A DNA stretch of 64,000 nt from Eleginops maclovinus (GCF_036324505.1 NC_086352.1:13166501-13230500), one strand, 5' to 3'; counted from the first letter of the stretch, positions 33,541-47,361 are shown. The notes: a model not told the origin generated them from the letters alone. Made by a program: numbers and translations.

Positions 33541-36501
33541 ACTTTATTCACCTTTTCATAGAATTATAATAATTTACAAACACGATAATACAAAAATCTT
33601 TCATACATCATTTAGGACGTATTATTTATAACTTATACAAGTTCAAAAAGCAACCATTGAGTCTTCTGTGATTGTTTAAACCGTCATGGATCCATCATTC
33701 ATTTACAAGCTTTCAAGCATTGTCAGGGTTTACTTTACAGAGGGAGTGATTTGTCAGCATGACTTATTTTTTAATTTAATTACAAGTGCAGGGTATGTTG
33801 ATATTACAAACATATTTCCACAGGAACCACAACACAAGTCTGGATCTGTGATGTTCAGACACAATGATCAAGGCATCATATGAAAATATAGTTTAATTTA
33901 AAGAAGACTTGCATGTTGGGAGTAAATAGGAAATACCTGACTTTTAGGCGAAATAATAAGCATCTTGGCTAAAAGAAAACAAAAAACATGAAAACTGTCC
34001 ACAGGTAACAGAGATCACATGCTGCTGCCTTACAGTCTGTACACTGTAATAAATATATACAACTCTACATTTATACATCCAGAGAGCGATCACTATCACA
34101 CAGTAGTATGCTTTTATATGACCGATTGGATCATTAACAATGATCAATGTATTCATTTATCCCTTGTGTGAATATTTTCAGGCCACATGACTGCCTTCAA
34201 ATCGTGAAAATTAAGTGACGTTCACAATGATTCACGTGTCTAACCCCAGTCAAAAACAAGAAAATATGACCACACCGTTTGGCAGTCTTGTTATTGGAGT
34301 GAAAGAATAGGAAATAAAAAGTTTGAGCCCTGAAACAACGAATAAACTCACAGGTAACCCAACCAGGAAACACTGTAACTGAAGGAAGTGAGATGTTTTT
34401 TAAGCAAATTGTATCCTTTGAATCAGAGAGGATCTTCCTCTCGGATTTAGGAAGTTCTGTCTGGATGTTGTGTTATTTAACAATAATACACACTTAATGG
34501 CTTTTTTTGAAGGCAAAAGTTTTTTCTCATATTAAGGATGGTGCAGATGATCAAAAGGGAAGACTCTGTAGATAAAGCAGCTTGTATTCACTGTGCCATT
34601 AACCCTTGAGATGTTTATCTTTAATAATAATCCAATCCAAAATAACAATTTAATTTAGATTTCATCAAAGAAATGAATTAGATCATGGGATAATGGGGTT
34701 TGAGGTCATCAAAATACCATCCTACAGTCACTTCAATAACTGTAGGGCACTTTAAGCACTCGGCCAGACTCCCCCTGGGCGGTGAAGTGGGCTGTTAACA
34801 TGCAAATATTTACTGAGGAGAATCATTACTTCTGAGTCAAGCCCTTTAAGCCAGCTAAATATTATAGCTGGCTCGACAACGCTGTGGCTAACGTGTACGT
34901 GGTTTGAGGGCTGTTTACATAAAATGTAATGCTGGCCAAGTGCACATCCTGTAAACACCGAGCCGCGGGGTATGTTGAGTATGTTTTTATTATGTTGGTT
35001 TCTGTTTTTCCACCATTTATATATTAGACCAAGAAAGCTGACTAGGATTACCATACAAAATAAAAGATGAAGGGATTAGGGGCTTTAGATAAGGAGATAA
35101 TTGTTAAGAGAGGGGGGATTATGGCACATAGACCACCTCTGATTTTAATAACATGTCTCTTGTGTGCTCACCCTCCCCCAAGAACAGCAAAAGTATACCA
35201 GATAAAGAGGCAGTTTAGCAGACCTTTCTCAAGTTACTGTGCACATCTGATTTATTTTGGCATATAAAGACGGGGAAGTTTAGCAGTTTCAGGGCTGTTG
35301 CTGAAAAGGGATTGTTTAGCTTTTTTGAAGAGGGGCTGTTGAGGTACTTATTCAAAGTCCATGTATGACCTGCAGTAGATGGCAGTCGACAGGTTCCCAG
35401 TTTGGATAACTATTTCAGACACCAACTTTAAGACAGAGTTGGGATTGGTATGTTTGTAGAAATACAGGAGTACCAGCACTAGGGTGTTGCAATATACTGT
35501 TTTGGACGGGGGCAGCAACAAAACATATCTTAGCCCTTTGGAATAGGCCGAGCTAAAAACAAAATCAATATCAGTTTAAGTGTGTTATATTTAGAATGTT
35601 TTAACCACTTCCTGTTATCTACTTTCTCTTAGAGGCCACCATGGACATGTGGACTGTTAGTCTACTGCTGCCTTAACCATGCTGGAATTGAGAGCACAAT
35701 CCTTAATGTTGTTCATGGCGAATGTGCGTACATTAATATCCTTATAGAGTTCATATTGGATCTTCATTTATTTTGTTTAAACTACAATATGACTACAAAA
35801 GGCTCTGAGTGTAAGCTTCAAGTTTTAAAATCAATAATACGTAGACACATACACACTACACAGTTCTGTATACATGACACTGAACTGTTTTTGGTTTGAA
35901 AATCATGAAGTGAGAACAGACTACAGTGTCCCAAAGCAGAGAGAATGAAAGTCAGATCGGTCACATTAACATTCAGCAACTGTATGTCCTAAGTATGTCC
36001 CAAAACTATGGTGAAAGTGATTGATAAATGACAAGTGGATTACGAGCTTCCTGTGTGAGGAGAGTCTTCATTATGTCCCTTCTTCTCTCCCACTTAGACC
36101 TCTTCTTTCAGTGTAGATTTATATATTTTCAAAATGATGTATGTGTTTTAGCACGCTGATGCATGTTTCAGTTCTTAGGTCTCTGCTGTGAATTACTCTG
36201 TCTGTTTCCTTTTCTCCTATAGTTATTTCAGCAGTGAAAAGACTCTTGCAGCATGTAAGATTTAGGATCCCTTAAATGTTTCTTAGTGGTTTTCCATCTT
36301 TGTCTCTAGTGAGCATCGGAGGTCCTGTGGAAAGTTTGGCTTTTCTTCATTTTTTTAATCCATCTCTATTAATTCCAGGCAATATCCTTTTTTCCCCTCT
36401 GCCCGTGTTGCTTCTAGAGCAAAGCCACTTATTGTCCCAGGCAAGGACCTCACCTGGTGAACTCCCTCTTCCTCATCTACCGGTCTGTACTCACTGTCGT
36501 C
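33541..36501 (-). other. Probable abcb10 3' UTR and downstream sequence
   Basis: No coding sequence is recognised. Several minus-strand AATAAA hexamers occur (for example at 33543-33548 and near 34984), so the abcb10 transcript could end anywhere in this stretch; I cannot choose between them. Confidence 0.35.
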
Positions 36502-39500
36502 TCAGCGAAGGGCGAGTTTGTGTTCATCCTGTATAAACACTTGTTTCTCCATCAGTTTTCTGAACAGTCCTTGCCTGTTGCTTAGCAGCTCTACGTGCTG
36601 GCCACACTCGGCGATACGCTGCTGATCCAGTACAGCGACGGCGTTCGCGTTCTGAATGGTGGACAGACGGTGAGCGATGATCACGACTGTCCTCCTGTTG
36701 ATTAGGAGAGAGGGACAGGAAAAAGAAAAGTCAAAAGAGAATAAAAGGGGATTAGTGTGCCAGTAGATACACATAATAACTTTATTCTCAAATGAATACA
36801 ATTTGAACAGGAAATGGAACTACCTTCCATCAGACGCTCCAACGCCTCCTGGACCAGGAGCTCATTCTCGGCATCCAATGCACTAAGGAAAGATGGTCGT
36901 TTAGAGTCGTTTCCAACTAATTAACCTAAGTATTTGTAACTAGCAACATTTTAAAAAACAGTTTCTAAAAGGCAGGATCCTTATCCTTGTATATCACTTT
37001 TGCAGTGCCGTAGGGAGGGGTATTAATATCTTGAAAGGGAAAGTATTGTAAAGTCTTTCTCACCTGGTAGCTTCATCTAACAGCAGGATCTTAGGGTTCT
37101 GTAAAAAGAGAACACAACGGGAAATAAACATAAAATACATATTATACATATACATAATAATTAAGGACACACACCACATCAGAAAGTGTGTAGATCCTGG
37201 TTCAACTTCAAAGTGACTCAAAATCAACAACACACATGTTTCCCTTACTTGTAGTGCTACTTATCCAATAAATAGTTTTAGATCTAAAAGAAGAACCATG
37301 GCTCCCTTCTGAATGATAACAGTCTGTGAGCACTGACGGCAGTGACGGCTGGTGAGTTTTCTCCAGGGGGGGCTATAACTCCAAAATGTATATAAAAAAT
37401 AAAGCATGCATACATGTACTAAGGTATCAAACGAGTGTATTTACATAAATGAAAACAACAAAAACAACATTATAGATAGATAGATAGAAGTGCAAAGAGA
37501 AACAAGTGCGATATATAGAGTATGTACAGCATATGCAGTTAAGAGTGATTATGTAAAGATAAGGGCAGTATAAAGAGGTGGGAATAATTGGCATAGTATA
37601 AACAGATGTAGTATGAACACATATACAGATGTGCTATATTACTATACAGATGGCCAATATACATATATAATAAATATCTATCTCTATATCTATCTCTCTA
37701 TCTCTATATCTGTATATTTAAATAATATATATCATATATAACATGGACAATACACATACTTTATGACAGAAGGCTGTGACGTCAGCCCCGCCGCCAAATC
37801 CAGCTGCATTCAGCTCGGGGCGCAGGAGAGGTGCGCCCCAACATCGTCCTATCTCTTGTATTGAAGAGGAGCTACTGCGCATGTACAACTTTTAACGAGA
37901 GTCTATGGGCAAAGATTCCTGCGCCCCAGGGCGGAAACACGTCACCAATCAGACAATGTCAACGAACGAAACAACTTTACTCATCATTAACTATGAAATA
38001 TTTATCTTGCACATCTAAAAAATTATATACATATATTTCGAAATATTTTTATTTTATTATTTCATTTTTATTTCATTTTTTTATGTCTTATTCAAGGAAA
38101 TGTGGTGAGAGGTGAGTGGTGGGGCGGCGCCCTAGCGCCCTCTATTGGCCAGCCGCCACTGACTGACGGTAACAATCAGGCCTGGTTAAAGGATAATAAA
38201 TCTTAGGTGCAGATGACTGGTTTTATGACCAGAATAGTGTCTTTCTTATGATGTGGTTAAACAGTAAATCAACCATGTAGTTGTACTCACCTTGAGCAGA
38301 GCCCTGGCTATGGCTATCCTCTGCTTCTGACCACCTGAGAAACAAACATAAGTTAATCTTGTACACACACAAAGGCTGTGTGTATGTAAGTTGGAAAACA
38401 ACAGCTCTTAAGGGAAGGTGGTAGGGGGAAAAAAGATGTATGTCCTCTTTGGTATCATTAACCCAGATGCCTGCTTTCAACATCTTCAGCTAAGTGGTTG
38501 TTGTGATCACACCCCTGTCGAATCTCTGGCTGTTTCTCACCTGACAGCAGCACTCCCTTCTCCCCCACCACAGTGTTAAAGCCATTGGGGAAAGCCTGGA
38601 TGAAATTGAAGGCGTTGGCGGCTTTTGCTGCCCTGTATACGTCCTCTGTGGTCACAGCTTTTGGGTCCACTGCACCGTAAGCTATATTATCTCTTATAGA
38701 GTAGGAAAACAGCACAGGCTCCTGGGAGAAAAGCAGGAAGACAATATTCACTCAACATTTTATGGTCAATTGAAGTTAATAGAAATGCACATAATGCTCA
38801 GATTACGTGTGTGCTGTGAGATCTGTTGTATAGGAACATAAACAAGTTAAATGCATAATAAGTGATTTTCTGCTGATAGGGGACTCTTAATCATAACAAT
38901 AACAACAGAGGAAGCCCGATGAAGGCATGAAGTAGCGTGGGATCATTTAATGGGAGAGGTTTTATCCTCTCTAAAACAAACTGGTGAATAAAACAGGTAA
39001 AAATAAATAAATAAATAAAGCTATTAAAGTGAAACAATCTGTTTCTCTCTCCCTGTTGGGGTACAGCTGAAGTATGCTTAACTTACTTTTCAGATCTTTT
39101 AATATATAGCAGTTTGTTGACTAAAATCATTTATTGAGTAAATACATACAGTAGTTACCTAAATCCCAGATCTAATAAATGTATTGCAAAGACTTAAAAC
39201 TGGATGAACAGTAAATGACAGTTTCTACCAGACAACCAAAGTGCTGCACATACACAGAAGGTGATACAAGACCAGCAATTATTTACGCTATTATCTACGT
39301 TTGGAAATTGTTGTAAAAATGTAGGATAAGTCCACAGCTCTAAGAAATATATAACATTTTAGTGAAGTCATTTGTAGATTTTCTATTTAAAAAAGTTACA
39401 TATTATACCTTTAAAGTTTAGCTTATTACCTGGCTGACGGTTCCAATGTGACTCCTGAGCCAATAGGGATTCAGATCTCTGATGTCATGACCATCGATTG

Positions 39501-39951
39501 TTATAGAACCTGGAGAAAATGGGATATTTAAAACAAGTTTAAACAGATACCTGACAGAGGTTTGTCAGCAACAGATTTTTCACGGCGTCTGATCACATAT
39601 TAGACAGAACGCATTCTCACCAGAGTTGCAGTCGTACAGCCGGAGCAGCAGTGAGACCAGGGTGGATTTTCCGGAGCCGCTGGGTCCCACCACAGCCATG
39701 ACGCTACCAGCGGGGACCAGCAGATTGAGGTTCTGGAAGATAGGGGCCTCACTACGGGTCGGGTAGGCAAAGGAGACATCAGAGAACTCCAACCGACCTT
39801 TCAGCTGGTCTGCAGAGAGCATGAGGCCCTCTGAAGAGGGGCAGAGAGAGAGAGGGACACAAAGTTAAAACCCATATTTAGTTTATCTTACTTGACTGGT
39901 TTAATACGGGCGTACAATTGAAGGGGCACCTATAAACTATCTATAAAAAAG

Positions 39952-40010
<59 letters not shown>

Positions 40011-43000
40011 CTAACCATTAAGAGGAAACTCTGGTTTTCTGTCCAGCAGCTCCCACAGTCTGGATCCTGCTCCGAATCCTTTCATCAGCTCAGAGTAGAA
40101 TGAACTCAGACCTATAGATGGACATCGAGACATAAGCCTTTAAACACACACACACAGTGCACACCGATTAAAAAATTTCAGATAACGGAATTCATTTAAA
40201 ATCAAGTGCTAATGCATGTATGCGTTACCTGCAATACTGATGCCCACCCAGAAGGTGTACATGAGGAAGGCTGACAGCTCCCCCACAGTCATGTGCTGGC
40301 TGGCCATCAGCAGGCCTCCTTTGTACAGCACTGACAGGATCATGATGTTTCCACTGAGCCCAGTCTGAAACACACATGTACACACCCTCTGGTTATTTGA
40401 TTACTCCAACATCTGGCATCACTGCTACTTCCTGACACAGCACTAATTAAACTGATTATTGCACATTAGGGAAACTGCTGCTGATCTACAGTTCACTGAG
40501 CCTGGAGATTATTATTTACCTGATAACATTTGAATTAGAGACACAGACAGAGGGGAGGAAATGCAGGGAGAATTATATAATTCACAAAGAGCTTATTTTT
40601 TTTATCAGATTGAATTGCCAGTTTATCAGAGATGCCAAGCTGAATCCTGTCGAATACAAAAGCCAATAATTGGTACCTTATCATACGGAACTTGTTGTTC
40701 ACAGTGTTTGGATAGGTGATTACTACATTTTATGGATGTTTTGATTTGTAGTGGAGTGTGGAGATGAGTCTCACAGCCTGAGGAAAGAAGCTGCTCTGTA
40801 GTCAGGTGGTGCGACAGCAGACACTCTGACCGTGTACGGAGGATAAGACAATGCTTCTTTGTGGTTTAACATCAGTCCTTTACACAAATGTCAGGTACTG
40901 TGGTGTCTGATGAAACAGGTGCAAAAAAGCAGAAGCCCCTGTGCAATATTTCACTTCCTAATTGTGGATTTGGTTTTTCTTCACTGACAGGAAACACACA
41001 GATGCACACACACTTACCACTCCAAAAAAGCCAGCCCGTAGTACAGCTTCCTTCCTGGCCAGCAAGAGGACCTGGTCTGTCTTCTCTGTGTATGTGTTGA
41101 CCTCGGACAGCTCTTTCCCAAATGCCCTGACTGTCCGCATGTTGCTAATACGCTCCTCTGCCAACTACACACACAGGAAAACAGTTTTATTACAACCTTA
41201 TCTGTTAGAATTTAGATCATTTACAGGGAAAATGTGCTCTATGTGCATATTTAATTAAGATGCCCCAGGCAGTGCAGCATTTATATCAGATGGACACACA
41301 ATTCAAGCAGAGACAAACAGTATAGCTTCACTAAGAAATAACATGAAGCCATGTTTACAGAATAGAACTTTACTTAACTAGTGCAAAAAGCAGGTGAATC
41401 ACTTTTTGTCACAGCTTCCTTGTTTTTATTTACCACATCCTCAAATACTGTCTTAGTTGTTTGCACTGTAGAACATCAACGAAAATGTGATGATGAAACA
41501 AATGAAAAAACAAAAGTGCTCTGTGTGTTTCTGTGCACCGTACCTGTGTGGCTTGTGCGAGTGCATCCTGTGTGCTTTTGGAGATGGAGCGAAGGTATCT
41601 GCCGTAAACCACAGCAAGACCAGCCAAAGGAGGAACAATCAACAACACGAAGCTTGCAAGGCTGGGAGAGACATAGAACTATAGGATGAGAAAGAAGAAA
41701 AAACAGCACTTAATGTAAAGAACAGGGAGGTAAGATAGTAGTGGGGGGGAGGAAGGAAGCAGAGGAGGAAGACAGAAAATTACAGCAAATACTTTCATTC
41801 ATTTCCTTGAACATTCGTTATACCAGCAAATCATTTTACTTCCTTGTAGCTGACTTTTAGTCGTGCGTTTGCATTGTGTTATATATAGTCTTCTGTTCGG
41901 GGAAAATACAGATAGAAGGAAGTTAACAGACCTGTTAGTCAAAGAATCTCACATCAACGATAAAGAAGAAAGAGATAATAAAAGTGAGCCTTGTGACAAC
42001 GTCGTCAGATAAGAGTCATTAAGAGATAAAGCTCAGGAAATATTAACAGTTTAACTGCTGGTTTGGGAATACTGTGAGTGAGGTGACAACTAAATTACCT
42101 TATGCACACACGCAATGCTTTGTGTCTCTGGGTGTGGCAGTCAGTTAACAGACTATATTCTTTTCTTTGAAAAGAAGTAAAGCTATTTCCTGACAGCTCA
42201 GAACCGAAAGGAGGACATGGAAACAGACACCAAAGACATAAACTACTCCTCGTACTGAACAACACAACTCTACATTCAGACACCTTACTCTGCAGTACAG
42301 CTGAGAGTTAGGGTTATTTCAAAATGGATTAGTCTGTCTGTTGTTTTTTTAGGATTAATCGATTCATGGTTTGGTCAATAAAATGTCAAGAAAAAGTGAA
42401 AATTCCCATCTCATTTTCTAAAAGTCCCGATTACAGTCAAAACCCCAAAGAAAGGCAGTTCACTAAGATAAAAAACGGGCAATCATAATGTGTCCCTTGA
42501 CCGGAAAAACAATTATATACCGTTTGCACAAATCAGGACCTGTAAAAAAAAAAGACATGAATGACTGAGACAAAATCAGTCAACATTTTTTCTTGGACAC
42601 TTACAAAAACTCAGTAAACAGCAGAATGTGTACACAGAGTGGAAAGGAGAACATAAGAGAGGTATAGGTAAATAGGTCAATATGTCAAGCAAATTCAGTT
42701 CCAACTGGAGGTCATTTTGAAAAATGTTGTAAATATTTTTTTTTTCCCTCCCAATTGAAAAGAAAGAAATGATCAGATAAATGTAACCCGTGTTTTATCT
42801 TTTTTATGCAATATTTATGGCATTATAACTGTATTATACGAACTCAAGACTAAGCTGAGTTCTTCCCAATTGTAGCCATAATTTTGCTGTTTCCATAGGT
42901 TTCAAAAACTTTAAAACGGCTTCGGCTTCAGAGGTTCAATAGCAAGTAAGACAGTTGGTACTTGCGATTACCACTTTTTAGACCCTCGAGTAACACATTA

Positions 43001-45291
43001 TCACAAACATTTATTTCACAAGATCAATGTATCATAAAGGTAACCTATTGATTCCTATTTCAAATCTATGCTTCTCGACCACAGCAGACACTCTGAGGGT
43101 TACACTCACCATCATACTGACTCCAGCAGCTGCCTGGGCGACGGCTCTCAGCCCGTCGGACAGATTGTCAGTGATCGAGCGGCCCACCACAGCCGTGTCA
43201 GCAGAGAGACGGTTGATAAGCTCTCCGGTCCTATTCCTGTCAAAAAATGCCACTTCCTGTCTGAGGATCGAGGAGAAGACGGAGATACGGAGATTACGGA
43301 CAATCTCTTGGCCTGAAAAGAGATGACAATAAGTGAGGAAGATAAAGATCGGAGACTGTTGCAAAGAGACACTTGACTGTCACAGCAATCATTAATTACA
43401 CATAACAAAAATGACACATTCATAATAAATGAAATAACTGCTAGATTCGTAAACAGCATTCCAAATTGAAACCATGTCCATGTTGTCGTCTGTACTGTGC
43501 ATGTTGTGTAATTTATTTTATGTGTTCTGATTTACTATGATGTGTTTAACCAACCATTGAAGCAGAACGCATATTCCCACATCTATGGACAATAAATATT
43601 ATTACTATTATTCATGACGTTCTGCTCATTGATGCGGACATCAGTGAGTTTTATGTTTAGTGCTGGCTGGATGTACCCTGCAGTGATCTTTTGAGTGAAC
43701 AAGTGTCACTGTAGAGTATTTGGCTCTCCTTCTCACCTGATGTCTGCATGAAGTAGACTCTGGCAGCATTGGCAGCCCCACCACAGAGGAACACCCCCGT
43801 CAGCATGATACATAATGATGTCAGGGAGGCTGTCATTGCCTCTGTGTCTGCTCCAGCAGTATAAATGGTGTCAATCACTTTGCCAAGGAGGAATGGGGAT
43901 GACATGGTTACTCCACTGGATATGGTCAGGAAGCCAAGAGCAGCTGATGTGGGAACAGGAAAAGACAGAATGACAGATAAAAGTAACAAATTAGTGTAGC
44001 AAAGCAAAACCTAGGGCTATGATTTATAATAGGAAGGTTTATCTTCATATTTTATAGGGTTTACCAAAAAAAAAACCTGATGAAAGATACTTGAGGTTGT
44101 TTTTCTAACTTTAACAGATGAGACCAGAAGATCAGCCTGTGGCAGGTAATGAATACAGTTTGACTTAATGCAGACATTTCTTATCAGGAAAAAACTATTT
44201 CCAAAAGGTCAGAGCCGGATACAATGCATCTCCCAAAAAAAAGCAGGGAGGCTTCGAAATGGGAGTTGCCTGGGAGTTTTAGGGATACAGCCATGTTTTC
44301 TGTAGTGACTGATACTTTTTGAATATTACTGTACCTCCGAGTTTCAAAAATACAAAGCGTATATTTCTTTTATGCCTATACTTTGAGAATGTATTGCTTT
44401 TGTTTTTCCTTAAAAACATGAAAACAACAACAATATTTATATACAAAAGCAGTTGGAACAAGAATAAATACTTTGTTATTTCCGTATGGATTAAAAACAA
44501 ATCTTTCTCCCACATGGTAAAATAAAATGATACTTCCAAAATGTAGCCTTGCACACATTCCCTCCTATATTTAGGCAAGGCACAACAAAATAACAAATCC
44601 AAGAATGGAAACACTGAATAGTATCCTAACATTGGATTTAAGTTCGAAAATCACTCAAGGATTTACAACAGTATATTCATTGTTTTTGTCTACCAAATGT
44701 GCAAACACTCCACTTTTTTTTTTTTTTTACCATTGTTACCTTTACGTACAGTTCTTGGGTACATGTACTTTTTTACATTCCACCACTGCTTGTAACTGAG
44801 TATTTCTACAGTGTGGTATTGCTAAATTTCACAGGTAAATATAAGCAGATTCTCAGTAAACACCGACCTGCCAGTTTCCATCTCTCCGGGTGAGCAAGTT
44901 TCAAAATCCTTTTAACATCCTCCAGAGGGACCGTGGTGGGAGTCGGTTCGCCCTCTGTGTCTGGCTGGGTCTTCACTTGTCCGGCTGGTGTCGGCGTGGA
45001 GGTGGCCGAAGAGCTGGCAAAGGCAACAAGTGTGTGTGTGACTGTCCGTGTGTGTGGAGAGAATATGGAGAGACCTCTGAGGGGACTGCAGGGCAGGACG
45101 GACATGAAGAGCCCCGGGGAGCAGAGAGGGAAGGCAGGGTGGGCTGAGGACTTGACCCCGGTAAACTGCCTCTTCCTCCGGGGGGCAGCTGAGAGAGTTT
45201 GCCGGTGATCCAGCCATAACATCCTCGGCTGTGCTAGCTTGAATTTGGATACTCCATGAGAGCACCTTGACATGCGGTTTAAAAGCCGCAT
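36502..45291 (-). CDS. abcb10: ABC transporter B family member 10, mitochondrial
   Basis: Homologue of human ABCB10, an inner-mitochondrial-membrane half transporter linked to haem synthesis. Fourteen coding exons: 44868-45291, 43737-43943, 43110-43312, 41544-41678, 41018-41164, 40229-40364, 40016-40111, 39621-39830, 39430-39509, 38541-38721, 38291-38334, 37064-37098, 36824-36882, 36502-36694. The N-terminus ([20 protein letters not shown]) is basic and lacks acid residues, like a mitochondrial presequence. Exons 2-7 encode the membrane domain ([23 protein letters not shown]). The nucleotide-binding domain has Walker [10 protein letters not shown] (about 498-506), Q-loop TVSQ, signature LSGGQ (about 605-609), Walker [10 protein letters not shown] (about 626-633), D-loop SALD and H-loop IIAHRLST. 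Oddity: exons sum to 2150 nt, one short. The last exon begins with one base before AGG ACA where two are needed, so as read the H-loop exon is out of frame. One added base gives 716 aa (human 738). Confidence 0.94.
37340..38161. mobile_element. Non-autonomous hAT-type transposon (822 bp)
   Basis: Left end CAGTGACGGCTGG and right end (reverse complement) CAGTGGCGGCTGG form a 13 bp terminal inverted repeat with 12 matches. The element is flanked by a perfect 8 bp target duplication, ACTGACGG, at 37332-37339 and 38162-38169. Eight-base duplications and CAG-type ends are hAT hallmarks. The inside has no transposase; it holds AT-rich and GATA-repeat sequence. It sits in the abcb10 intron between the exons at 38291-38334 and 37064-37098. 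Confidence 0.88.
39954..40008. repeat. (GT)n microsatellite beside an abcb10 donor
   Basis: About 27 GT units. On the abcb10 strand this is a CA repeat starting eight bases into the intron that follows the exon at 40016-40111. Confidence 0.97.
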
Positions 45292-46560
45292 CGTCCGAGT
45301 TTAACTGTTGATTCAAACTCAACAAAAATAAAGACAACTATGTTCCTGTTTAGTAAATTAGTGATAAATGGTGTCGATGGGTTTGTTGTTGATTAAGTCC
45401 ACTTGTAGAAGCATGTTTAGTCCCCACGTCGGTAGGTCAATGCACCGTATCCATAGTGATCAGTAGTAGTGCCTGTCGCCGCTACATCCTCCAGTTTTAA
45501 CCGTTATTGTCCGTTTTATCTGCGCCTGACAGCCCCCGGTTATCTCTTATTATCACCGAACAGCTAACAACACCCTACTGTCACTCTCATCTGTCGCCCA
45601 ATATTATACCTGGCAGGCGGGCTGAGTGGAAACAGAAGCTACCGAAGACCGACTAATACCACATCCACTCTAAGAAATACTGCTTGTTTCGCTATAAAGA
45701 GTCTAAACGAGTACAAGCCAGAAAGGTGACCCTTGCTTCTTATGTATTCACGATTCCTCCTCGTCGACCGACGGTTGGATTCAATGGCTGACGATACAAG
45801 CAAACTTTCCCAGGCATAACCAAGCGAACACAGATCACCAACGCCTACTTTAAGTGTTTTAAGTGGAACTTTTTTTTGTCGAGCTAATTCCACCTCAAAC
45901 ATTTTAATAACATAAATAGAGGAAATACTCATATATTCAATCAGGCCAGAGGGGCAACTACAGGAGATGAGACCCACTTGTGTGACATCTTTAATGATTT
46001 AGCAGAAGTTTAAGTAGTTTTAATACATTTTGCACTAGCCTGCTTGAAGTTAATTTAAATCAATATTAATCTAGTCGATTAAATTATGTTAGATATGTAT
46101 TGATATTTATATTTATTGATCTCAATTTGGGAATTTATTTCGTCACAGCAGAATGTATGAGACATTGCACATGAATCGAAAATAAAATAGAAAATTAACA
46201 AACAGTTAAAATATACATATCAATAGTGAAGGATATATATTTATAAAGTGTATCTATTGAATACACAATATTACTATACATAATTGATATTGATATATTG
46301 ACATAGTGATTTAAGTAGTGACATTTCTTATTTTTTAATAGTTATGTCTCTCGTTTCCTTTTTGTACTGGTTATCATTATTATTACGAAGGCATACATTG
46401 CCAAGTTTTTTGGATTACCTTTTCTAATTAGCTTAATTACCAAACTACATCCCTCCTTTGGCTAGCTCAACTAAAGTAAAAATAAACAGAAACAGGAATA
46501 TTTAAGGCACATTTAATCTAAAACAGCCCCTTTAAATTGTCTATCGATTGCTCTTGCCTT
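45292..46560. promoter_or_regulatory. Divergent promoter region of abcb10 and urb2
   Basis: About 1.3 kb between the abcb10 start codon and the probable urb2 first exon. No TATA box is clear at either end. Within 260 bases of the abcb10 ATG there are GATA-type motifs reading AGATAA on the abcb10 strand at 45516-45521 and 45540-45545, plus a TGATAA at about 45550-45555. The central part (45990-46530) is AT-rich without recognisable features. The minus-strand open frame at 45639-45977 lacks any family signal. Confidence 0.5.
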
Positions 46561-46628
46561 GCCGACAGGGTGAAAGTTGAAAGTTCGTCTACATCTGAAA
46601 ACAGCAGACACGTGCGGTTTAAGAAGTC
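46561..46628 (+). other. urb2: Probable urb2 non-coding first exon
   Basis: A consensus donor GTAAGT begins at 46629. The next plausible acceptor is TCTTCAG before 47386, in front of the ATG exon. The exon includes a CACGTG E-box at 46609-46614. The 5' border is a guess. Confidence 0.4.
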
Positions 46629-47361
46629 GTAAGTCTTATAAACTTAGTTAACCCTAATGCAATTAATTATCTTTCAACAATGATTTATAAAGCTCATTGA
46701 TGGTTGTTTGCGGCTGGACGATAAGTAGCTCCTGTAGCGTACTTTGACTTTAGCAGGAAGATGCTATCCAGCTAACGTCAGATGTTTTAGCTTTAACGCA
46801 TGTCTGTTTGTTAAAGCCTTGTTCTCATGATGCTATCTGGTGAAATAAATGACACATATTTGCCTTTGTGTTTAACTTAAACGATCTCGTGTTGAACACG
46901 TGTGTTTGTGTATATACTGTCCCGGCTTAAGGGGTATTTGCCATAGACTGTAAAGTTGTTTTTTTTTACATCAATGCAAGCACCACTGGCTTGCATAGTC
47001 ATATGAATATAGATTTCCTTACGCTCTTCCCTTGACTCTTACCCAAGTTGTGCTTAACTTCTAGAGAGTTGTGGCGGGAGTGTTTATATATTGCAGTTAA
47101 ATAAATGTACTAATACTAAAATGAAGAAAAAGTAATTAAAAACATCCATGACACCAAAAAATGCTTGCTGATAAATACCAACAAATTAAATTAAATGCAG
47201 AACTTATCAAGAATTGCCCATTTCAGAGTTATGTTTTTTATTTTACTGAATTGTAATGATTGATGTATACATTTCACTTAGTTTTGCATAATATAAAGGT
47301 AGGGCTCATTTCAGCTATTCTCTATATCCTGGGTTGCTTGTGGATTTCCCCCAAGGAATAA

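Noticed and set aside
45639..45977. 112-codon minus-strand frame upstream of abcb10
   Set aside because: Lies in the divergent promoter region, has no motif or splice link to abcb10 exon 1, and shows no resemblance to a known protein.
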